In this document: piece after piece, positions 34,547 through 42,052 of the stretch | Numbering within the stretch: position 1 is the first letter of the stretch | How the letters are laid out: each line of letters begins with the position of its first letter | Source: Desulfobacterales bacterium | GTDB lineage: Bacteria > Desulfobacterota > Desulfobacteria > Desulfobacterales > JANQIE01 | Length of the DNA stretch: 43,048 nt | Assembly: GCA_028282295.1 (NCBI GenBank) | Contig: JANQIE010000209.1 | Coordinates: 1 to 43,048, forward strand | Direction: 5' to 3' | Made by a program: the position numbers and the translations under genes | Notes under the pieces: generated by a model | The model's input: the letters and a program-made list of their open reading frames with translations, nothing else | The model's database searches: none | What the model was told of the DNA's origin: nothing

Positions 34547-34954
34547 GTGAAAATTTTAGTCGTTGATGATGAATTTGTGAGCCGCAAAAAAGCCGAAAAA
34601 ATACTATCCCTATACGGCGATACCGATGTGGCCATAAACGGCGCCGAAGCCCTGGAAGCCTTTCAAATTGCCCACAAAGACCTCAAGCCCTACAATTTGA
34701 TCACCATGGACATCATGATGCCCGACATGGACGGCATCGAGGTATTGAAAAAAATACGCAAATGGGAAGAGACCAACGGCATTCAGTTCGGCAAAGGCGT
34801 CAAAGTCGTGATGCTGACCGCCAGCAAAGCCTCGGACTCCGTGCTATCAAGCTTCAGCGAAGGCTGTGAAGCCTATATCGTCAAGCCCTTCAATAAGGAA
34901 AAAATGGACAACGCCTTGCGCGAACTCGGAATCAACGGCAACGGCACCGGCTGA
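34547..34954 (+). CDS. Single-domain CheY-like response regulator
   Basis: A 135-residue receiver domain with no output domain. It has the acidic pair Asp7-Asp8, phosphoacceptor Asp55 (MDIMMPDMDG), Thr91 (MLTAS) and Lys113 (VKPFN), so it is complete and likely active. It could take phosphate from a hybrid kinase such as the one in this window and pass it on, or act on motility proteins. The start is GTG 34547 with GGAGG six bases before it. It ends 18 bases before the convergent metallopeptidase stop. Confidence 0.95.
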   Translation: MKILVVDDEFVSRKKAEKILSLYGDTDVAINGAEALEAFQIAHKDLKPYNLITMDIMMPDMDGIEVLKKIRKWEETNGIQFGKGVKVVMLTASKASDSVLSSFSEGCEAYIVKPFNKEKMDNALRELGINGNGTG

Positions 34955-34972
34955 TCGCATCCTTTCACGTGA

Positions 34973-35596
34973 CTACTTCACGTCATCTTCGAATCGACCG
35001 GCTGCGGGTTGGCGATGGTCTTTTAGATGCCGATCGACATAGCGGGCCAGAATCTCGGCGGTTTCACGCGGCGGGCGAATGAGAAGATAATGGTCGATCA
35101 CCGAATGGGCCAGCTCGTGGGCCAGCAGGCCGGCGTGGACATCATCGATATTGATGTAAATGGTATTGTGTTCATAGATGTACCACGCCCGCACGTAGCA
35201 GGGTTTGCTGAACAGCAGTTCGTATGCGCGGCGCAATTGCGCCCGGTTGGAATACAGCAGTATGTTCACGGTTTTGACTTTTTTGCGCATATCCAGAATC
35301 TGCTGCACCCTTCTGAAAATAGCGTCGACTTTGGTTTTGATCTGCTGTTCCAGTGTTGGCGAAGATGTAGGGTTACCCTGGCCGTCGCGCCAATGGTCAT
35401 CGGCGTAATCAATGTGGGCATTGAATTTTTTTAAATCCGTTTGCGACTGAAAGTGGATCAGGGTGTGACGGGTGGGCAGCGTCTGCCATGAAATCGCGTC
35501 ATCGGCGGCATGCACCGGAGCACCGGCCGTCCAGAGGCCCACAACGCACAGGCACAGCAAGAATAGATAACCGCGCTTATCTGTCAGCCACCGCAT
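34973..35596 (-). CDS. Secreted HExxH zinc metallopeptidase-like protein
   Basis: A 207-residue protein with a clear signal peptide (cleavage near VHA-A, about residue 31). It carries the HELAH motif (160-164) within LLAHELAHSVIDHYL, followed by a glutamate in AEILARYV (Glu181) that could be the third zinc ligand. This is a gluzincin layout seen in peptidase-MA-like proteins. The substrate is unknown; the location is periplasmic. It is the last gene of a same-strand group with the HAMP protein, SurA-N-like lipoprotein and adaptor, with a 15-base gap to the previous gene. The ribosome site before ATG is weak. Confidence 0.82.
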   Translation of the reverse strand: MRWLTDKRGYLFLLCLCVVGLWTAGAPVHAADDAISWQTLPTRHTLIHFQSQTDLKKFNAHIDYADDHWRDGQGNPTSSPTLEQQIKTKVDAIFRRVQQILDMRKKVKTVNILLYSNRAQLRRAYELLFSKPCYVRAWYIYEHNTIYINIDDVHAGLLAHELAHSVIDHYLLIRPPRETAEILARYVDRHLKDHRQPAAGRFEDDVK

Positions 35597-35611
35597 CGAA
35601 AACGCCCGTTT

Positions 35612-36181
35612 CTAAATACTGAAGTTTGTTTCGATGAATGTTTGCAACGCCTTCAAGCGATCCGCAACCTCCGGCGCCCGGCCGCTACCCGGCGTTAGCT
35701 TTTCGATTTCATCGATTTCGGTTTTGACGTGTCGAATTTTAAGGCGCAATTTCTCCCGCATTGCATTCAGATCGGCCGTTAATTCCTCGACCTGGTCATT
35801 GCGCCGCACCCTGATATCATGAGTCAGATCGCCCTGGCTGATATAATTGAATTCTTTTTGAAATCGCAGCATGGGGCCGGTAATCCGGTGGGTGACAATG
35901 AGTATGATGATGATGGCCGCGATGCAGATCAGGGTCAGGGTGACCAGATTGGTCAGCAAAACTGTTGGCAAAATGGCGCTGGCAGTGCTTTTGATGGTCA
36001 GGTTGGAATTCTCAAAGGTTGTTGTCAGGGTGTTTTTTGAAAAGAAGAACAGCAGCCCCGAAGAAATCACGGCACCGATCAATATCAACGCGCAAATCCG
36101 CAAGGCAAGCCGGAGCTGATAATCTCTTTTGGTCAGAAAGTTTGTTCGGTGACTTGTTTTGCGTTCATCCACAATGATCAC
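35612..36181 (-). CDS. Two-TM HAMP-domain protein without output domain
   Basis: A 189-residue membrane protein. TM1 (about 25-48), a short periplasmic loop, TM2 (about 73-96) and a HAMP domain (about 97-150, RITGPMLRFQKEFNYISQGDLTHDI) precede a coiled-coil end. No kinase, GGDEF or methyl-accepting region follows, so it may serve as a signalling or assembly adaptor. Its GTG start overlaps the preceding stop as GTGA. Alternatively GTG 36172, eight bases after AAGGGGAG, may be the real start. Confidence 0.8.
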   Translation of the reverse strand: MIIVDERKTSHRTNFLTKRDYQLRLALRICALILIGAVISSGLLFFFSKNTLTTTFENSNLTIKSTASAILPTVLLTNLVTLTLICIAAIIIILIVTHRITGPMLRFQKEFNYISQGDLTHDIRVRRNDQVEELTADLNAMREKLRLKIRHVKTEIDEIEKLTPGSGRAPEVADRLKALQTFIETNFSI

Positions 36182-36786
36182 TCCCCTTCATTACGCGGCA
36201 CGTTGCGATTCAACAGCGGTGTAAAAACCTCAATATCGGCTTGCTCCTTGAGTTGACTGAACCACGTTGCCATCAATTCGGCTTTCTTCTCCGCATGCAG
36301 CGTGTCACGAATCCGTTGCCTCAAGGGGCGTCGTTCACCCACCGACAAGTTGAGCCGGCCAAATCTGCTTGCATAGCGCGCCTCCACCTCACTGTCCGTT
36401 ATCCTGACCAGGGCATCGATCTCTTTGTTCTTTGCTTGAATCAGATCGCGAATGAGGGTCGATTCCCAGTAGCGCTCAATTGTCTTGATAAATTTTTCAC
36501 GCTGATCCAACCGGCGCTTTTTGGCCTCCTGGAGCAACAACTCATTGCGGATCAATCGTTCGACAAACTGCGTGCGTGCCTGGCCGGTCATTTTGAAATC
36601 ATCGTTGAATTCAAGCTCCTGCTTCAACTCCTGCTCGAATTCGCCAAGCGTCAAAACATGGTCGTTAATCCGTGCAACCACCTGGGCGTCTTCGGACGGC
36701 GCGGTGGGACAACCCGTCGCGAACAGGCACGACAGGGCGATCAGCGGCATAATTAGAACGCGTTTACTCACAAGGACCCCTTTCAT
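36178..36786 (-). CDS. SurA N-domain-like lipoprotein lacking the PPIase part
   Basis: A 202-residue lipoprotein with lipobox FATGC. The segment VVARINDHVLTLGEFEQELKQEL and the following helices match the N-terminal substrate-binding region of SurA/PrsA-type periplasmic chaperones. The parvulin domain that normally follows is absent, as in some lipoprotein-anchored chaperones. It probably holds unfolded envelope proteins during export. The start is ATG 36786, but GTG 36771 has a better AAAGGGG site. It is coupled to the HAMP gene downstream and lies 18 bases from the adaptor gene. Confidence 0.78.
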   Translation of the reverse strand: MKGVLVSKRVLIMPLIALSCLFATGCPTAPSEDAQVVARINDHVLTLGEFEQELKQELEFNDDFKMTGQARTQFVERLIRNELLLQEAKKRRLDQREKFIKTIERYWESTLIRDLIQAKNKEIDALVRITDSEVEARYASRFGRLNLSVGERRPLRQRIRDTLHAEKKAELMATWFSQLKEQADIEVFTPLLNRNVPRNEGE

Positions 36787-36804
36787 CTCATGTCATCTCA
36801 CGGA

Positions 36805-37542
36805 CTAGTCAGACACGAACCGGACCCGGCATCTGAGCCCGGCGATAATTTTTTTCCTGGCATTGGGAAGCTGCACACGCACCCCGAAGGTGCCGCTGGC
36901 GGCATCGACAACCTGATCGACCACAATCACCTTGCCTTTGTAGAGCCCTTTCAACGGCGCCTCCGGCTGCACCTCGGCCGTCATCCCCTTGCGAATGACA
37001 CCCAACATCGCCACCGGCGCAATCACTTCCACGTAAAGCGGGTCAACACGCACCAGACGCAGGATCGGATCGTCGCTCACATACTCGCCGGCCGACTTGA
37101 GCCGCTCGGCCACCAAACCGTCTATGGGGCTTCGGATCGTGCGCATCTTCAGCTTTTCAAGGGCTTCCTGCAATTGCATCTGGTTGATTTTGATCTCGGT
37201 TTCCAGCTCATCTTTCTCGTGGATGGAAAGTAATTCCTTGGCGTACAATTCTTCATTGCGCGCGGCCTTGCGCTGGCCAAAGGCCACCCGGGCCCGGGCC
37301 AGTTCAACCGCCGAGGCTTCCAGACCCGAGCGCAGTTGGGCCACCACCTGACCCTGCGCAACCCGATCGCCCCGCTCCATCAGCACCCGGTCGAGCACGC
37401 CCGGTACTTCACTACTGATTTCCACGGTTTCACTCGGCTCGATGATGCCGTCAAAATAGTGTTCGGTCAGATTGACGGCATGCCCGGTCAGCGGCACAAC
37501 CAGCAAGCACATCAAGATAAAAATTTTTCCCGGGATGTACAA
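36805..37542 (-). CDS. HlyD/RND-type periplasmic adaptor protein
   Basis: An adaptor of about 246 residues. A signal-like N terminus leads to a lipoyl/barrel-sandwich half (VEISSEVPGVLDRVLMERGDRVAQGQVVAQL), an alpha hairpin rich in Glu/Leu, the second half (IRSPIDGLVAERLKSAGEYVSDD), and a beta-barrel end. Such proteins bridge inner-membrane pumps with outer-membrane channels. Start TTG 37542 is chosen because GGGAGG lies four bases before it; ATG 37512 is possible. The upstream frame to 37695 runs through the family C and A repeats and is rejected. No partner RND pump lies in view. Confidence 0.82.
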   Translation of the reverse strand: MYIPGKIFILMCLLVVPLTGHAVNLTEHYFDGIIEPSETVEISSEVPGVLDRVLMERGDRVAQGQVVAQLRSGLEASAVELARARVAFGQRKAARNEELYAKELLSIHEKDELETEIKINQMQLQEALEKLKMRTIRSPIDGLVAERLKSAGEYVSDDPILRLVRVDPLYVEVIAPVAMLGVIRKGMTAEVQPEAPLKGLYKGKVIVVDQVVDAASGTFGVRVQLPNARKKIIAGLRCRVRFVSD

Positions 37543-37589
37543 GATTCCTCCCAAATCCAAGGATCGGATTTTAAACAATTTAGATCCTG

Positions 37590-37613
37590 GATTCCGGCGT
37601 TCGCCGGAATGAC
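37590..37613. repeat. REP-like palindrome, family C copy 2
   Basis: GATTCCGGCG and CGCCGGAAT pair almost perfectly with a tiny TT loop. Flanks are CCAGG-like and GTCA-like, as in copy 1 at 82-107 but reversed. It lies in the 300-base gap before the adaptor gene. Confidence 0.75.
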
Positions 37614-37628
37614 GGACAATGGTAGTTA

Positions 37629-37792
37629 GTGCCCTTCCGCAAATAGTAGATTTTGGTTCCTGGCAAGGCCCGAGCATTTTTAAAACCGCAGGCATAGCGC
37701 ACTACTACCGCAAGAACGTGAATGGCTCCGCCATTATTTTAAAAATGCGAGAACGCCGCCAGGGGCCAAAAGATGCATTTCCGGATGGGCCT
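37629..37792. repeat. Family A element, copy A5 (164 bp)
   Basis: The termini GTGCCCTTCCGCAAATAG and ATTTCCGGATGGGC are slightly diverged. Inside are CCTGGC/GCCAGG, the perfect 11-bp stem CATTTTTAAAA/TTTTAAAAATG, and the hairpin AATGGC-TCC-GCCATT. It has the same orientation as A1, with different stem bases throughout. It lies between the SecA-like gene and the adaptor gene. Confidence 0.9.
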
Positions 37793-37844
37793 TAGTTAAT
37801 ACGCCCCGACGGCTCAACCATTTCTCGACTGTTGGCGTTTCACA

Positions 37845-39845
37845 TTATTCCATTTTACCGGAAAAAGCCAACAGTTCTCCAATGCGCTGATCCTGTTTGA
37901 CCAGAGCCCGGCGAATCCGGGCATGCCGGCTTTCGATCTGCCGCTGGGCACGACGCATCAACCGCTTGGCGAGCCAGACACCGCTACGGCGTTGCCGGTC
38001 GAGCAACCAGCAGCATAGACGCCCGGCAAACATTGACCGATATCGCGCAACCAGTGGGTCGTCCATACTGAGCAGGGCTTCAAAGCTGCCCGGATCCCCC
38101 TGACGCGCACAGCGTCCGGCCAGTTGCCGGTCAATCCGTGCGGCTTCATGCCGCTCGGTCAGGATGACGTGCAGCCCGCCGAAAGCGGCAACATGCGGCC
38201 CCAAACGGATGTCGGTCCCCCGGCCGGCCATGTTGGTGGCAATGGTCACGGCATTGCCCTGACCGGCCCGGGCCACAATGCGGGCTTCGGCGCGATCCTG
38301 TTTGGCGTTGAGCACCCGGTGCTCGATTCCTGCCCGGTCCAACCGCCGGCTCAGTTTTTCCGAGGCGGCCACCGTGCGCGTGCCAACCAGCACCGGCCGG
38401 CCGCGACGATGCAACTGCCGCACACGATCGGTAATTGCGGCCAACTTGGCCGCTTCGCTGCCGAAAATGCGGTCGGGCAGGTCGCGGCGACAACACGCCC
38501 GATGGGCCGGGATGCGGACCACCGGCAACCCGTAAACCGCCGCCAGTTCCACCCGGACTTCCCGCGCGGTGCCGGTCATTCCAGCCAGCAACCGGTACTG
38601 GCGAAAAAACCGCTGATAACTGGCGCGCGCCAGGGTCTCGCGTTGGGGGGTCAGGGGGCAGCCTTCCTTTGTTTCGATGAGCTGGTGCAGCCCTTTTTCC
38701 CAACTGCGATCCCCCATCAGCCGCCCGGTGAATTCGTCCAGGATCCGCACCCGGCCGCCGGAAACCAGATAATGTTCGTCCCGGTTAAACAGATGCAGGG
38801 CCGTCAGGGCCTGGACGATCAGCTCATGTCGCCGCCGCCGACCTTGCCATAACGGTCCGTGATCCGCCGCCACACGGCCGATGCGGTCTTTGCCGGCGGG
38901 CAGCAACGTTAGGTTGCGCATGGCGGTATCGATTGTAAAATCGACCTGCGGTTTCAACCCGCGTGCCAGATTCAGGGCGTCGCGCAGAAGCTGCCTGTGG
39001 CCGAAGCGATCCCGGTTTTTGGCGATGACCAGCGGCGTGCGGGCTTCATCGATGAGCACACTGTCGGCCTCGTCGACGATGGCGTATCCCAAACCGGGCA
39101 GGATCAAGCGATCCACGGGCATCGCGTCGCCGCGCAGCAGTTTTGCCTGCAACCGCAATGCGTGTTCGATCCCGCCCAAGGCGAGCCGGTCGCGCAGATA
39201 ATCAAAGGCGACCTCTTTATTAGTGCAGTAGGTAATGTCCTGCCGGTAGGCCACCCGGCGGTCCTGGCGCGCCACCGCATGGGTAACGGCGGCCACGGAC
39301 AGCCCCATGAATCGGTATATCGGCCCCATGGCCTCGGCGTCGCGCGCGGTCAAATAATCGTTGACACTGATCACATGGGTTGGGACACCGGCCAGCGCCG
39401 CAATGGCCGCGGCCAGGGCGGCGGTCAGGGTTTTGCCTTCACCGGTGGCCATTTCGACCACCCGGCCGTTGAACAGACCATAGGCGCCCATGAGTTGACA
39501 ATCAAAAGGCCGCAATCCGATTTGTCGCCGGGCAACCTCGCGCACGAGCGCAAAACCGCGCACGGTAAGGTGATCACGGCAACCGCCGGCCACCATCCGC
39601 CGCCGCAGGTCATCGACATGATGCCGCAGGTCCGCGTCGGGCAACCCGTCAAAATACCGCCCTTGCCGGTTCACCCGTGCGACCCATTTGCGCAACCGGG
39701 GGCGATTACAGCTCAGCGTGTTCGCGGCTTGCACCAGCCGCATCACCACGGCCGATTGCATGGCATCCGGTGGCCCGGGCTTTCTTGTCACACCATAAAC
39801 CGATTGAAACGGCGGGTTGTCTTGAATCCGGATCGGCATGGGCAC
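37845..39845 (-). CDS. SecA-like ATPase, shortened at the C terminus
   Basis: A 666-residue protein whose motor domains match SecA but which lacks about 200 residues of a housekeeping SecA. Visible: EMATGEGKT (Walker A, 134-139), YCTNKEVAFDYLRD, VDEADSVLIDEARTPLVI (257-274), ILDEFTGRLM, LAGMTGTA, VTIATNMAGRGTDIRLG, and GRCARQGDPGS in place of GRSGRQGDPGS. The helical wing and the zinc-finger C terminus (CxCGSGKKYKHC) are absent. It is therefore likely an accessory export motor. The GTG at 39845 has TAGGGA before it, overlapping the M50 stop; ATG 39839 is the alternative. Confidence 0.92.
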   Translation of the reverse strand: MPMPIRIQDNPPFQSVYGVTRKPGPPDAMQSAVVMRLVQAANTLSCNRPRLRKWVARVNRQGRYFDGLPDADLRHHVDDLRRRMVAGGCRDHLTVRGFALVREVARRQIGLRPFDCQLMGAYGLFNGRVVEMATGEGKTLTAALAAAIAALAGVPTHVISVNDYLTARDAEAMGPIYRFMGLSVAAVTHAVARQDRRVAYRQDITYCTNKEVAFDYLRDRLALGGIEHALRLQAKLLRGDAMPVDRLILPGLGYAIVDEADSVLIDEARTPLVIAKNRDRFGHRQLLRDALNLARGLKPQVDFTIDTAMRNLTLLPAGKDRIGRVAADHGPLWQGRRRRHELIVQALTALHLFNRDEHYLVSGGRVRILDEFTGRLMGDRSWEKGLHQLIETKEGCPLTPQRETLARASYQRFFRQYRLLAGMTGTAREVRVELAAVYGLPVVRIPAHRACCRRDLPDRIFGSEAAKLAAITDRVRQLHRRGRPVLVGTRTVAASEKLSRRLDRAGIEHRVLNAKQDRAEARIVARAGQGNAVTIATNMAGRGTDIRLGPHVAAFGGLHVILTERHEAARIDRQLAGRCARQGDPGSFEALLSMDDPLVARYRSMFAGRLCCWLLDRQRRSGVWLAKRLMRRAQRQIESRHARIRRALVKQDQRIGELLAFSGKME

Positions 39846-39856
39846 TTGAATTATCC

Positions 39857-41998
39857 CTACAAATTAAACCGCCGCAGCAACAGGCGCCGGATCTGTTGGT
39901 AGTACTGCGGCACCAACGGCTGCGCCGGATGTTCAAAACGGACATAGACCCGTTCGCCGATCCGTGACGGCCGTTGCCGGATCAGGTTCAATTCGACAAC
40001 AAACAGGTTTTCAAGCACCCTGGGTTCACCCGCGGCCTGCGGATCGAGGGCAAACGGCCCGCCGCCTTCCAGGCTCAAGGCCATACTCGGCAGCAGGCGG
40101 GTTGCAGCCGGCACCTCCTTGACAATCCGGGCATCCATGGGATCGTGCAAGGCACCGGCAAAACGGACCCGCACCGTTTCGACCCGGCGGCGAATCCGGT
40201 CGATCTCGTCCTGAGTCACAACCGCCCGCAGGGCCGGCCGGGTCTGATCCACCACCAGTCCCAGCGGCGTTCCCCGGCGCACAAACACACCGACCAGATC
40301 CGCGGCGTCGGGCAGTAGAAAAACACCGTCTCGATGACTGCGTACCGTCAGATCGTCCAGCAGTTGCCCCACCCTGGCCATCTGGGCCTGTAAACGGGCC
40401 AGTTCATCCTGGAGAATTTTGGCCTGCGTGCGGTCTTCCAGGCGGGCCGCCGTGTAGCGGGCTTTAAATTCAGTCAGACGGGCCTGCAATGTCCGTTTTT
40501 CAAAAACCAGGGTATCATTGGCGCAGACCAACAGCACATCCCCGCGCGCCACCGTTTGTCCCGGCACGGCCATTACTTGCGTCACAAACCCGTCGGCGCG
40601 GGCAAACACCCGCGACTCTTCCGGCGACCAGACCACGCCCTGGGCGATGGTGGTGTGCGCCAAGGGCAGCTTGAACAACAACAGACCGCCCGTCAGCATC
40701 AAAAACGCGACCGACAGCCAAACACGCCCGCGACAGGCCTTGATGGCCGGATCGCTGAACAGACGGCCGGTCGCTTTTACCAGCGGCAACACGATATTGG
40801 CCCCAAGGGCCCAAAACGCCAGCAGGACCCCCACGGTAAAAAACTTACCCGCGACGAACAGGGCGATTTTAAGCGTAATAAAAATACGGTAGATAAACGC
40901 CGCAACGCCGTAAACACCGAACCACAGGGCTTCGGACAGTGTGGTCGCGGGTGACGCGGCATCCAGCCCGAACAGATAACGGCGGGTCCAATAGCCGATA
41001 TAACGGCGGCTGTCGCCGTATAGATTGGGCAGTTCAAGCCAGTCGGCCAGAATGTAGTAGGCATCAAAGCGCAGCAAGGGATTGCCGTTGAACAACACGG
41101 TCGACACCCCGGCAATCAACATGATGTTGAAGCAGACCGCGTGCAAGGCGCCCGCCGGCACGGTATACCAGATAAACATGGCCACGGCAGCCAGTAGAAG
41201 TTCCACCAGGATGCCGGCGCCGCCGACCAGCATACGGTCGGCTTTACGCTCAAAGGCCGCCGCTGATGAGCCCTCGACATAAGGGACCGGGATAAACACC
41301 AGGAACATAATCCCGATTTCGTGCACCTCACCGCCCTGCCGTTTGATGGCCCAGGCATGTCCCAACTCGTGCAACCCTTTGATAACCGGGTACACCAGCC
41401 AGATAATCGTCAAATTCTCCAGGCTGAAAACCCGGTCGGCCAGGTTGGCGGTCAACACCGGCCAGTTCATGGCGGCAAGGATCAGCGCCACACCGACCGT
41501 CATCATCCAGGCAACCGCGGCCAGCGGCGAGAAGAGCCATTTGCCGATGCCATCCGTAAAATCGAGGAAGCGATCCGGGTCGAAAAGAGGAATCCTGATC
41601 GCAAACGGCGACCGCAACGCGGCCCGGCGTTGGCGCTGCCGGATCAGCAAAAACCGGTTGAGCAGTTCGCGCATGTCCGGCCGCACCGCCACCCGCAGCA
41701 GATCGGCGCGGTGCAATTGGGCCAACAACAGCAGGACCTCATCCTGGGTCGGCAGGTCGTCGCCCAGCTTGTCACACGCCGCCTGCCAGATATCCTCCAG
41801 GCAATGGGTCCCGTCCATCAACCCGATCAACAGATAGGCCGTTGAATTAAAACGGTGAAACCGCCCGGAGACCGGATCGTGCAGCACGTACCACGTGCGC
41901 CCGCGATACTGATGCCGCCGCACCCGGACATGACCGGCCAGACGCGGCTTTAACTGCGCCACACGATACCACATGGGACTGAAAAGCGATCGGTCCAT
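39857..41998 (-). CDS. PqqD-like / M50 site-2 protease / HlyD fusion protein
   Basis: A 713-residue inner-membrane protein. The N-terminal PqqD-like domain (about 20-105) is of the kind that binds peptide precursors. The central membrane part has HELGH (210-214) and NPLLRFDAYYILAD, the second metal motif of M50 proteases, with about eight helices. After a transmembrane segment (about 428-446) comes a lipoyl/HlyD periplasmic adaptor region (about 450-650) with a coiled hairpin. The order suggests recognition, cleavage and hand-over of a substrate in one chain. The gene is 11 bases before the SecA-like gene. Start ATG 41998 has a weak ribosome site. Confidence 0.9.
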   Translation of the reverse strand: MDRSLFSPMWYRVAQLKPRLAGHVRVRRHQYRGRTWYVLHDPVSGRFHRFNSTAYLLIGLMDGTHCLEDIWQAACDKLGDDLPTQDEVLLLLAQLHRADLLRVAVRPDMRELLNRFLLIRQRQRRAALRSPFAIRIPLFDPDRFLDFTDGIGKWLFSPLAAVAWMMTVGVALILAAMNWPVLTANLADRVFSLENLTIIWLVYPVIKGLHELGHAWAIKRQGGEVHEIGIMFLVFIPVPYVEGSSAAAFERKADRMLVGGAGILVELLLAAVAMFIWYTVPAGALHAVCFNIMLIAGVSTVLFNGNPLLRFDAYYILADWLELPNLYGDSRRYIGYWTRRYLFGLDAASPATTLSEALWFGVYGVAAFIYRIFITLKIALFVAGKFFTVGVLLAFWALGANIVLPLVKATGRLFSDPAIKACRGRVWLSVAFLMLTGGLLLFKLPLAHTTIAQGVVWSPEESRVFARADGFVTQVMAVPGQTVARGDVLLVCANDTLVFEKRTLQARLTEFKARYTAARLEDRTQAKILQDELARLQAQMARVGQLLDDLTVRSHRDGVFLLPDAADLVGVFVRRGTPLGLVVDQTRPALRAVVTQDEIDRIRRRVETVRVRFAGALHDPMDARIVKEVPAATRLLPSMALSLEGGGPFALDPQAAGEPRVLENLFVVELNLIRQRPSRIGERVYVRFEHPAQPLVPQYYQQIRRLLLRRFNL

Positions 41999-42016
41999 CA
42001 ATCGATCTCAAACCTC

Positions 42017-42048
42017 AATTCTTAATTCCCAATTCAAAATTCTTAATT
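42017..42048. repeat. AT-rich direct repeat between export genes
   Basis: Two copies of AATTCTTAATT (42017-42027 and 42038-42048) flank CCCAATTC within the 54-base space between the two adaptor genes. It resembles low-complexity interspersed repeats seen between genes of many anaerobes, by general recollection. Confidence 0.6.
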
Positions 42049-42052
42049 GCCC

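Noticed and set aside
37543..37695. N-terminal extension of the adaptor gene
   Set aside because: It is translated family C and A repeat sequence. A TTG start with a strong ribosome site lies downstream.
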